Assembly (NCBI GenBank): GCA_001916715.1
Contig: MNSZ01000057.1
Coordinates: forward strand, 28,421 to 92,420
Direction of reading: 5' to 3'
DNA: 64,000 nt
Source: Firmicutes bacterium CAG:24053_14
GTDB lineage: Bacteria > Bacillota > Clostridia > Oscillospirales > Oscillospiraceae
Within the stretch, counting starts at the first letter, position 1. Each line of letters begins with the position of its first letter. Positions 51,457 to 59,027 of the stretch are shown here, piece by piece. The notes below the pieces were generated by a model that ran no database searches, was not told where the DNA came from, and was given only the letters and a program-made list of their open reading frames with translations. A program made the position numbers and the translations under genes.

Positions 51457-52332
51457 TTACTGGTTCAGCGCCTTTTCGTCAATAGCGGCGCTGCTGCTTT
51501 TGACATGGTTTCCGATTATTTCGGAAACCTCGGATATCGTCACAAAAGCGCTCACGTCCGCTTCGCTTATAATGCGCTTGAGCTGGTTGACCTCAACGCG
51601 GGTGATAACGCAGTACAAAACCGTTTTCGTGCTGCCCGAAACCAGACCCTCGGCCGAAATAAACGTGCAGGTGCGCCCGAGCTGCTGATAGATCGTATCG
51701 GCAATGTCGGCTGCGTGATCGGTGATTATCATTGCTGCCTTGGCCTGCTCCATGCCCTCCTGAACGATGTCGATCAGCTTGAAGGTTATGAAATATGTCA
51801 GCAGCGACAGCATGGCCCTGTCCCAGCCGAAGAGAATGCCGGCGGTTATGTAGATAAAAATGTTTATCATGAATATGATCTGGCCGGTCGATGCGCTGAC
51901 GTTTTTGGAAAGCAGCATCGCGGCGATCTCGGTTCCGTCTAGGCAGCCGCCGTGGCGCAGAACGGTGCCGACGCCGACGCCGAGCAGAACCCCGCCGAAC
52001 ACGACGGCAAGAAGCTCAGAGCTTGTCACGGTCGGGATGAGCTTGCAGACCTCAAGAAAGCCGGAGAACGCAGCCATTGCAATAACCGCGCGCAGCAGAA
52101 AACGCTTGCCCAGTGCCTTGTAGCCGACGAAGAAAAACGGAATGTTTATGACTATAACGAGTATACTCAGCCTTATTCCGGTAAGATAATTTGTCATCAT
52201 GCTCACGCCCGTGACGCCACCGTCGAGTATCGTATTCGGGATCAGAAAGCATTCGATCGAGAACGCGGCGCACGCAGCGCCGACGATTATCATGATAACG
52301 GGGAAGAGCTGCTCTTTGAAAAAGTGCTTCAT
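51457..52332 (-). CDS. YitT-family membrane protein
   Basis: The 291-residue protein has about six transmembrane segments (up to 200) and a C-terminal cytoplasmic DUF2179 domain, the YitT layout. Function is unknown. AAGGATGG lies before the ATG. It is 33 bases upstream of the deaminase gene on the same strand. Confidence 0.88.
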   Translation of the reverse strand: MKHFFKEQLFPVIMIIVGAACAAFSIECFLIPNTILDGGVTGVSMMTNYLTGIRLSILVIVINIPFFFVGYKALGKRFLLRAVIAMAAFSGFLEVCKLIPTVTSSELLAVVFGGVLLGVGVGTVLRHGGCLDGTEIAAMLLSKNVSASTGQIIFMINIFIYITAGILFGWDRAMLSLLTYFITFKLIDIVQEGMEQAKAAMIITDHAADIADTIYQQLGRTCTFISAEGLVSGSTKTVLYCVITRVEVNQLKRIISEADVSAFVTISEVSEIIGNHVKSSSAAIDEKALNQ

Positions 52333-52422
52333 TCTTTCACCATCCTTTTTGATTAAAAAAACTGCGGTATATAGATATTATACCGCAGTCAGGATGAATT
52401 TTGGTAAACTCAGGGTAAATTA

Positions 52423-53130
52423 TCAGTCGCCCTCGACCATTCTGTAGCCCACGCCGATCTCGGTGAATATATACTGAGGCTCTGCCGGGCTTTTTTCGAT
52501 CTTGCGGCGGATGTTTGCCATGTGAACGCGCAAGGACTGATTGTTGCCGCGCGTGCCGGGACCCCACAGCTCTTTAATTATGTAGTCGTAGGTGAGCACC
52601 TTGCCGGCGCATTTGCCGAGCAGCGCGACGATCTTATACTCGTTCTGCGTAAGGCCTACGTTTTTGCCTTCAACGAGCACCTGGTGCTTGTCGTAATCTA
52701 TCTCAAGGTCGCCGGACTTGAACTTGCCGGTGGTGGCTATAGTCTCGTTGGCAAGGCCAGTGCGCGTGTGGCGTATGGCGGTGCGTATGCGCGCCAAAAG
52801 CTCGCCTGCGCCGAAGGGCTTTGTTATATAGTCGTCCGCGCCGAGGTCGAGAGCTTCGACCTTGTCACGCTCGTGCGCGCGCGCCGAGACAACGACGATG
52901 GGCAGAAGAGTCCATTCGCGCACGGATTTTATTATCTGAAGCCCATCAATATCGGGAAGACCGAGGTCGAGAACGATCAGATCCGGACAGTGCGAGGTTA
53001 TCATGGAGTACGCTTCCGCGCCGGAGCGGGCGATGATAACGTCGTAGTCGTTGGACGTAAGTATTGTGCGCAGAAAGTTTGTTATGCTGCGCTCGTCTTC
53101 AACAATGAGAATTTTGTCTCGAATGTTCAT
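52423..53130 (-). CDS. KdpE-like OmpR-family response regulator
   Basis: The 235-residue protein has a receiver domain (IVEDERSITNFL, phospho-acceptor in IVLDLGLPDIDG, KPFG) and a winged helix (RGNNQSLRVHMANIRRKIE) typical of KdpE. GAGGAGGAAG precedes the ATG, which overlaps the kinase stop by four bases. KdpE normally turns on the kdp potassium pump; no kdpABC is in the window. Confidence 0.92.
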   Translation of the reverse strand: MNIRDKILIVEDERSITNFLRTILTSNDYDVIIARSGAEAYSMITSHCPDLIVLDLGLPDIDGLQIIKSVREWTLLPIVVVSARAHERDKVEALDLGADDYITKPFGAGELLARIRTAIRHTRTGLANETIATTGKFKSGDLEIDYDKHQVLVEGKNVGLTQNEYKIVALLGKCAGKVLTYDYIIKELWGPGTRGNNQSLRVHMANIRRKIEKSPAEPQYIFTEIGVGYRMVEGD

Positions 53131-54206
53131 TCTTCTTCCTCCTCAGCAGGTAATGAAAAATCAAATACAGCGCCGCCCTCGGGACGGTTTGACGCGCTTA
53201 TTTTGCCGCCGTGAGCGGATACGATGGCCTGACACGCGGCAAGGCCTATGCCGCGGAAACGGTTGCTGTCGTAGGGTTTGCCCTTTTCCGGATCGATCTG
53301 TCCGCGGAAAAGAACGGGTAGTATTTTGGGGTCAATGCCCGAGCCGTTGTCCGAAACGGTGAAGTGCACCCACTTTCCGTCGAGCGTTACATCGAGTCGA
53401 AGCTCCGTCATACCCGATGCATGCTTTGCGGCGTTATCCAAAAGGTTCATGATGACCTGCGCAATCAGCATTGCGTCAACATTGACGAGCACCGGCTCAT
53501 CGGGAATGGTAACCTTGAGGTTTGTCTCCGGGTTACGCTTTTTGAAATTAGCAAGGCATTCGCCGAGAATTTCCTCGACAAGCTCGGGACTTTTTTCGAT
53601 GTGAGTCTGCTCCGTTCCGCTTATTCGAGTTATCGACAGCAGGTTTTCAACCATTCGCACAAGCCATTCGGCATCCTGCTTGGCGTCGCTGAGCAGAACG
53701 TTGCGCTCGTCCGACGAAAGGTGATCGCCCTCGTTGAGCACAGTGTCGATCGAGCCGATTATTGAGGTCAGCGGTGTCCGCAGATCGTGTGATATCGCGC
53801 GAAGCAGGTCGGCGCGCAGCTTCGCCTGCGCAGCCTCGTGCCTGAGCTTTTCCTGCTCGCGCGCACGGGTCGTAAGCGTTGATATAACAAGCGAGACCGC
53901 GAGCATCGTGACAAATGTCACAGGGTAGCCGTATATGGAGAAATTGAGCTTCATATACGGGAAAGTGAATGCGTAGTTAACGCCGATGACGCTTGCAAGC
54001 GAGGTAACGATTCCGTAAAAGTATCCGTCGGTGGTGAGTGAAACGATAAGAACGGCAAGGATGAATATCATCGGAACAAAGGTGTCCGACGTTCCGACTG
54101 TGCTCAGCGATGAGCACAGAACCCATGCCGCTGTCAGTGCGGCGGCAAGGATCAGCCAGTTTCGTATCGTCCGGAATACTTTATTTTGAGTTAGCTTTTT
54201 TTCCAT
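53127..54206 (-). CDS. short KdpD-like histidine kinase
   Basis: The 359-residue kinase starts with the four-helix DUF4118 membrane domain found in the middle of KdpD, then an H-box ISHDLRTPLTSI and ATPase motifs NLLDNAAKHA and GIGLAACQAIV. The large cytoplasmic N-terminal KdpD and USP sensor domains are missing, so it cannot sense as classical KdpD does. AAGGGTG precedes the ATG. Confidence 0.9.
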   Translation of the reverse strand: MEKKLTQNKVFRTIRNWLILAAALTAAWVLCSSLSTVGTSDTFVPMIFILAVLIVSLTTDGYFYGIVTSLASVIGVNYAFTFPYMKLNFSIYGYPVTFVTMLAVSLVISTLTTRAREQEKLRHEAAQAKLRADLLRAISHDLRTPLTSIIGSIDTVLNEGDHLSSDERNVLLSDAKQDAEWLVRMVENLLSITRISGTEQTHIEKSPELVEEILGECLANFKKRNPETNLKVTIPDEPVLVNVDAMLIAQVIMNLLDNAAKHASGMTELRLDVTLDGKWVHFTVSDNGSGIDPKILPVLFRGQIDPEKGKPYDSNRFRGIGLAACQAIVSAHGGKISASNRPEGGAVFDFSLPAEEEEE

Positions 54207-54309
54207 TATGCATCACCCTTTTTATTAATTATAGCATATGCAGCATAAAGACTGTGTTAAGAAATTTATACGAAGCCATTTTCGCTTGACAGAGTTTTTG
54301 CAAAGACTG

Positions 54310-54338
54310 TTGACAAACCGGGTAATATGGCGTATGAT
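54310..54338 (+). promoter_or_regulatory. sigma-A promoter of the cysteine operon
   Basis: TTGACA (54310-54315) and TATGAT (54333-54338) are 17 bases apart; start expected near 54345. Confidence 0.85.
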
Positions 54339-54390
54339 ACATACAGCAAAAACCCCATTTGGGAAATAGGAATTGAAAGGAGCGGCGATC

Positions 54391-54474
54391 ATGCATAGAG
54401 CAAACGTTATAGTTATGAACACCTGCTGTTGTGGCATCTGCGCTTGTCGATGTCAGCGTCGTCGCATGCCTTGA
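54391..54474 (+). CDS. cysteine-rich leader peptide of the cys attenuator
   Basis: A 27-codon frame with strong AAAGGAG upstream encodes six cysteines, three of them consecutive (TGC TGT TGT at 54424-54432), followed by an Arg run and stop. It is too short to be an enzyme and sits between the promoter and a terminator before cysK. Ribosome stalling at the Cys codons would report low Cys-tRNA. Confidence 0.85.
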   Translation: MHRANVIVMNTCCCGICACRCQRRRMP

Positions 54475-54530
54475 TACGGTGTTAAAACCATATTTGCAGC
54501 GGCGATGCTTTTAGGCATCGTCGATTTTTT
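54456..54530 (+). promoter_or_regulatory. transcription attenuator: antiterminator and terminator before cysK
   Basis: The terminator stem CGGCGATGC/GCATCGTCG (54500-54523) is followed by ATTTTTT. Its 5' arm (54499-54508) can instead pair over ten consecutive bases (two G-U) with 54456-54465, which lies inside the last codons of the leader peptide. A ribosome stalled at the Cys codons leaves this segment free, forming the antiterminator; a ribosome at the stop codon covers it, and the terminator forms. Confidence 0.82.
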
Positions 54531-54550
54531 ATGTCATGAGAGGGATAAAA

Positions 54551-55486
54551 ATGAGGATCTACAAATCAGTATCGGAACTTACCGGGCGCACTCCGCTTAT
54601 GGAGCTGAAAAATATCGAGGATGAGCACAGGCTTTGCGCGAGGGTGCTTGCAAAGCTTGAGCTGTTCAATCCGGCAGGCTCGACCAAGGACAGGGTCGCA
54701 AAGGCAATGCTCGATGACGCCGAGGCAAAGGGCCTCCTTTCCGCAGGCGGCACGATAATCGAGCCGACCAGCGGCAACACCGGCATAGGCCTTGCGGCGA
54801 TAGGCGCGTCGCGCGGCTACCGTGTGATCATCGTAATGCCCGACAGCATGAGCGTCGAGCGCCGACTGCTTATGACGGCGTACGGCGCCGAGCTTGTTCT
54901 CACCGAGGGCAAAAAGGGCATGGCCGGAGCGGTCGAAAAAGCCGAAGAACTCAAAGCCGAGATACCCGGCGCGCTCATTCTCGGCCAGTTTGAAAACCCG
55001 GCAAACCCTGCCGCGCACAGAGTAACGACCGGCCCGGAAATTTGGGAGGACACCGACGGCAAGGTCGATATCTTCGTCGCGGGAGTGGGTACTGGCGGCA
55101 CGATAAGCGGTGTGGGGCAGTACCTCAAAAGCCGCAATAAGGGCGTCAAAATAGTCGCCGTTGAGCCTAAGACCTCGCCGCTGCTGTCGGAAGGTCACGC
55201 AGGCCCTCACGGACTTCAGGGCATAGGTGCAAACTTTATCCCCAAGGCGCTTGACCAAAGCGTTTATGACGAGATCATCACCGTTTCCGATGAGGAGGCG
55301 TATGCCGCCGGCAGAGAGCTTGCCTCGCGCGAGGGCATCCTCGCCGGAATATCCTCTGGAGCTGCGCTGCACGCGGCGCTTGAGCTTGCAAAACGCCCAG
55401 AAAACGCAGGAAAGTGTATAGTTGCGCTCCTGCCCGATACAGGCGAGAGATATCTGTCCAGTCCCATGTTTAAGGAGAATGTCTGA
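54551..55486 (+). CDS. cysK: cysteine synthase A (O-acetylserine sulfhydrylase)
   Basis: The 311-residue enzyme has the PLP lysine in GSTKDRVAKAM, the substrate loop EPTSGNTGIGLA and the glycine loop GTGGTISGVG. It makes cysteine from O-acetylserine and sulfide. I chose the ATG at 54551 (GAGAGGG upstream); 54536 is possible. It lies behind the cysteine attenuator and two bases before cysE. Confidence 0.96.
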   Translation: MRIYKSVSELTGRTPLMELKNIEDEHRLCARVLAKLELFNPAGSTKDRVAKAMLDDAEAKGLLSAGGTIIEPTSGNTGIGLAAIGASRGYRVIIVMPDSMSVERRLLMTAYGAELVLTEGKKGMAGAVEKAEELKAEIPGALILGQFENPANPAAHRVTTGPEIWEDTDGKVDIFVAGVGTGGTISGVGQYLKSRNKGVKIVAVEPKTSPLLSEGHAGPHGLQGIGANFIPKALDQSVYDEIITVSDEEAYAAGRELASREGILAGISSGAALHAALELAKRPENAGKCIVALLPDTGERYLSSPMFKENV

Positions 55487-55488
55487 TT

Positions 55489-56130
55489 ATGTTCGATGAA
55501 TTGCTTGAAACCGTAAATGCATATCTTTCGCGCGACCCGGCGGCAAAAGGGCCGTTTGAGGTTCTGTTTCTGTATCCCGGTGTGAAGGCCGTGTTCTATC
55601 ATCGCCGCGCGCATTGGTGCTATGAGCATAACCTGCTGTTTCTCGCGCGTATGATCTCGCAGATCAGCCGCCACAGAACGGGTATAGAGATCCACCCCGG
55701 CGCAAAGATAGGCCGCCGCCTCGTCATCGACCACGGCATGGGCATAGTTATCGGCGAAACCGCCGAGATCGGCGACGACTGCCTTATTTATCATGGCGTT
55801 ACCCTCGGCGGTACGGGCAAGGACAGCGGAAAACGCCATCCGACGATCGGGAATAACGTTCTTATCGGAACAGGCGCAAAGGTGCTCGGACCCTTTAAGG
55901 TCGGAGATAACAGCCGAATTGCGGCAAACTCCGTTGTGTTGAGCGAAATTCCGCCCGACAGCACAGCAGTCGGCATACCGGCGCGCGTGGTTCGCCGCCA
56001 GGGAGTTAAGGTCGATTATGCGACCGAGGTCGATCAGGTCAATATCTCCGACCCCGTAGCCGAGGAGCTGGCCGCAATACGCAAGGCCCTGTGCGAGATG
56101 AACACAAGACTTCAGAACATGGAGAAATAA
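55489..56130 (+). CDS. cysE: serine O-acetyltransferase
   Basis: The 213-residue enzyme has the SAT layout: helical N-terminus, then a left-handed beta-helix with HPGAKIGRRLVIDHGMGIVIGE, the catalytic His/Asp pair in DHG, and GGTGKDSGKRHPTI. It makes O-acetylserine for CysK. AAGGAG precedes the ATG. The short helical extension at the end (AIRKALCEMN) may be the CysK-binding tail. Confidence 0.95.
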   Translation: MFDELLETVNAYLSRDPAAKGPFEVLFLYPGVKAVFYHRRAHWCYEHNLLFLARMISQISRHRTGIEIHPGAKIGRRLVIDHGMGIVIGETAEIGDDCLIYHGVTLGGTGKDSGKRHPTIGNNVLIGTGAKVLGPFKVGDNSRIAANSVVLSEIPPDSTAVGIPARVVRRQGVKVDYATEVDQVNISDPVAEELAAIRKALCEMNTRLQNMEK

Positions 56131-56172
56131 AAATTATCCGCATCGAAAAAGAAAACCGTTTGAAAAAAGAAA

Positions 56173-56208
56173 AAACCTCTGCAATATCCGCTGATATTGC
56201 AGAGGTTT
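56173..56208. terminator. bidirectional terminator
   Basis: A 16-bp stem (AAACCTCTGCAATATC and complement) with a CGCT loop separates cysE and guaB. Confidence 0.92.
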
Positions 56209-56215
56209 ATTTATA

Positions 56216-57706
56216 TCAGTTGTTTTTAAGAATAACGTCGTGGCTGCCGCCCTCGACTATGCTGACAGAGGAGACGAGCGTGAGCTTTGCGTCGCGCTTG
56301 AGGTCTGCAAGATTTGTCACGCCGCAGTTGCACATGGTGGACTTTATCTTGTAAACGCTCTTTTCAAGGTTATCGTGCAGGGGGCCTGCATAGGTGACGT
56401 AGGAGTCAACGCCTTCCTCGAAGCTGAGCTTGCTCTGACCGCCGAGGTCATAGCGCTGCCAGTTTCTCGCGCGGTTCGAGCCTTCGCCCCAGTACTCTTT
56501 GACGTAGCTGCCGTTAACAATGAGCTTTGCCGTGGGGCTTTCGTCGAAACGAGCAAAGTATCGGCCCATCATCAGGAAGTCTGCACCCATTGCAAGGGCG
56601 AGAGTCATGTGGTAGTCGTGAACGAGGCCGCCGTCCGAGCAGATGGGGATGTAAACGCCGGTTCTCTTATAATAATCGTCGCGCGCTGCCGCAACCTCGA
56701 TGAGTGCGGTTGCCTGACCGCGGCCGATGCCCTTGGTCTCGCGCGTTATGCAGATCGAGCCGCCGCCGATACCGACCTTAACAAAGTCTGCGCCGGCCTC
56801 TGCAAGGAAGAGAAAACCGTCTGCATCAACAACATTGCCTGCGCCGACCTTTACGCTGTCGCCGTATTTTTCGCGGACGAAGTCGATGGTCTTTTTCTGC
56901 CAGCATGAGAAGCCCTCGGAGGAGTCAATGCACAGAACGTCAGCGCCTGCCTCAATCAGTGCCGGAACACGCTCGGCGTAGTCGCGGCTGTTTATGCCTG
57001 CGCCGACAACATAACGCTTGTGATCATCGAGGATCTCGTTGGGATTATTCTTGTGCTCGGCGTAGTCCTTGCGGAAAACAAAGTAAAGCAGTCTGCCTGC
57101 GGCGTCAACTATGGGCAGGGAATTGAGCTTGTGATCCCAGATTATATCGTTTGCCTCCTTGAGCGAGGTGCCCTCGGGAGCGGTGACGAGCTTTTCAAGC
57201 GGAGTCATGAACTCGGAAACGGGGGTGGAAAGCTCCATGCGCGAAACGCGGTAGTCGCGGCTGGAAACTATGCCGAGAAGCTTGCCGGTGGCAGAGCCGT
57301 CCTCGGTGACGGCCATGGTGGAGTAGCCGTTGCGCTCTTTAAGCTCGAGCACATCCTTGAGCGTTGCGTCGGGGGTGATGTTCGAAGCGCTGGGAACAAA
57401 GCCTGCCTTGTAGCTTTTTACGCGAGCCACCATTGCCGCCTCGTCCTCTATCGACTGAGAGCCGTATATGAACGATATGCCGCCCTCCTTTGCCAACGCT
57501 ATGGCCATAGTGTCGTTTGAAACAGACTGCATGATGGCCGACGCAAACGGCACGTTGAGACTCAGCGTGGGTTCTTCGCCCTTCCTAAATTTCACGAGGG
57601 GCGTTCTGAGACTTACGTTGTCGGGAATGCATTCCTCGCTCGTGTAGCCGGGGATAAGAAGATATTCGCTGAAGGTTCTCGAGGGTTCGTTAAAATAAAT
57701 CGCCAT
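56216..57706 (-). CDS. guaB: IMP dehydrogenase
   Basis: The 496-residue enzyme has the IMPDH barrel with the catalytic cysteine in GIGGGSICITRE, a flap region RYDLGGQSKLSFEEG, and paired CBS domains (about 95-220) in the usual place. The active loop differs slightly from the common GPGSICTTR, placing it in a divergent subgroup. It makes XMP for GMP synthesis. AAGGAG precedes the ATG; a long multi-hairpin region lies upstream. Confidence 0.9.
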   Translation of the reverse strand: MAIYFNEPSRTFSEYLLIPGYTSEECIPDNVSLRTPLVKFRKGEEPTLSLNVPFASAIMQSVSNDTMAIALAKEGGISFIYGSQSIEDEAAMVARVKSYKAGFVPSASNITPDATLKDVLELKERNGYSTMAVTEDGSATGKLLGIVSSRDYRVSRMELSTPVSEFMTPLEKLVTAPEGTSLKEANDIIWDHKLNSLPIVDAAGRLLYFVFRKDYAEHKNNPNEILDDHKRYVVGAGINSRDYAERVPALIEAGADVLCIDSSEGFSCWQKKTIDFVREKYGDSVKVGAGNVVDADGFLFLAEAGADFVKVGIGGGSICITRETKGIGRGQATALIEVAAARDDYYKRTGVYIPICSDGGLVHDYHMTLALAMGADFLMMGRYFARFDESPTAKLIVNGSYVKEYWGEGSNRARNWQRYDLGGQSKLSFEEGVDSYVTYAGPLHDNLEKSVYKIKSTMCNCGVTNLADLKRDAKLTLVSSVSIVEGGSHDVILKNN

Positions 57707-57719
57707 ATTGCTTCTCCTT

Positions 57720-57970
57720 TATATATTCATTCTGTCTAAAAATTATGCTGCTGAGTAAAGAAAACAAAGCAGCAGGGGAGCACGAGGGGGCAAAGACCCC
57801 ACTCGTAATTAGATTAATAGCCATCAAAAACGCCTGATTTATCAGGCTTTTTGACGAGCGTAGTGAGATTTTTCGTGAAAACTTGTTTTCACAAAAAATG
57901 TGCGTTTTTGAAGCGTGAAAAAGTCACAGATTTTTTTCACGCTGATATATTGTCCGCTATTTTCTCACAA
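57720..57970 (-). promoter_or_regulatory. multi-hairpin region upstream of guaB
   Basis: Read toward guaB, the 325-base gap contains at least four separate stems: GCGTGAAAAA/TTTTTCACGC, GTGAAAAC/GTTTTCAC, GCCTGAT/ATCAGGC followed by GTTTTTG, and CGAG/CTCG closing a G-rich/C-rich stem near 57790. The third is terminator-like. No purine riboswitch core was recognised. This may be a leader with attenuation or accumulated terminators. Confidence 0.5.
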
Positions 57971-57976
57971 AAGAGC

Positions 57977-58006
57977 AAAAACGTCAATTGTTAAATTGAC
58001 GTTTTT
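57977..58006 (-). terminator. terminator after mnmA
   Basis: A 13-bp stem AAAAACGTCAATT/AATTGACGTTTTT with a four-base loop lies 26 bases after the mnmA stop; T-rich on both strands. Confidence 0.85.
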
Positions 58007-58031
58007 AAAGATAAAATCGTGATTTTTGTTG

Positions 58032-59027
58032 TTAAACGATGAATCCGCCGCCGAGCACGCGGTCGCCGTCGTAAAGCACGGCAGACTGACCCCTTGCCGG
58101 GGCGCGCACAGGCTCATCGCAGATTATGCGCACTCTGTCACCCTCTATATAAGCGGTACAGGTCGGGTTTTCCCACTTCGTGTGGCGCACGCGCACAGTT
58201 GCGCGCACAGGCTCTGCCGGAACGTCGCACAGCCAGTTAAAGTCGCGCGCTATTACCTCGGTCTTGAAAAGCTCCTCCCACAGGGCAAGCTCTATCTCGT
58301 TGGTTTCGGCGTTTATCGCCGAGATATACAGCTTTCGCTCGTTATAAAGCCCGGGGCGGCGCTGACCGATCGTGTAGCGATGTATGCCCTCGTGCCGGCC
58401 GATGACCTCGCCATGGAACACAAAATTTCCGGCAGGAGGCAGCTCGGTACGCGCGGCCAGCCACGAGATGTAATCCTTATCTGGAATAAAGCAGATCTCC
58501 ATGCTGTCGGGCTTGTGCGCAACGGGAAGTTCAAAGCCCTCGGCAATTTTGCGCACCTGAGTTTTCTCGAACCTGCCGAGCGGAAGCGTGAGCCTGTCAA
58601 GCTGCTCGCGGCGTATGCGGCAGAGCATGTAGCTCTGGTCGTTTGACGGCATTCCTTTGTACAAAACTCCGTTTTCGGCGCGTGCGTAGTGGCCGGTTGC
58701 AATGTTGTCCGCGCCAATCTCGTCGGCAAAATCGAGAAGGGTTTTAAATTTTAGCGTCGGATTGCATATGATGCAGGGATTTGGCGTTTCGCCCCTGAGA
58801 TAGCTTTCGGCAAAGCGCGAGCACACGCGCTCTTCAAGCTGCGCGTGAACGTCGCGCACCTCGAGTGGAATGCCTATGAACCGAGCCGTGTTCACGGCGT
58901 CGGCAAGCGAGCGCTCGTCGGTGTTGTCCATATACAGCCCGTGAACGTCAAAGCCCGAGTCCTTGAGAAGCTTTGCGCACACCGCCGAGTCCACGCCGCC
59001 GGAAAATCCAAGCACGACCTTTTTCAT
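58032..59027 (-). CDS. mnmA: tRNA-uridine 2-sulfurtransferase
   Basis: The 331-residue enzyme has the PP-loop GFSGGVDSAV at the N-terminus and the catalytic cysteines in NPCIICN and SYMLCRI. It thiolates U34 of Glu, Gln and Lys tRNAs. It is about 30 residues shorter than E. coli MnmA. The ATG at 59027 follows GGAGGG and overlaps mnmG by four bases. The operon groups two wobble-uridine modification enzymes. Confidence 0.93.
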   Translation of the reverse strand: MKKVVLGFSGGVDSAVCAKLLKDSGFDVHGLYMDNTDERSLADAVNTARFIGIPLEVRDVHAQLEERVCSRFAESYLRGETPNPCIICNPTLKFKTLLDFADEIGADNIATGHYARAENGVLYKGMPSNDQSYMLCRIRREQLDRLTLPLGRFEKTQVRKIAEGFELPVAHKPDSMEICFIPDKDYISWLAARTELPPAGNFVFHGEVIGRHEGIHRYTIGQRRPGLYNERKLYISAINAETNEIELALWEELFKTEVIARDFNWLCDVPAEPVRATVRVRHTKWENPTCTAYIEGDRVRIICDEPVRAPARGQSAVLYDGDRVLGGGFIV

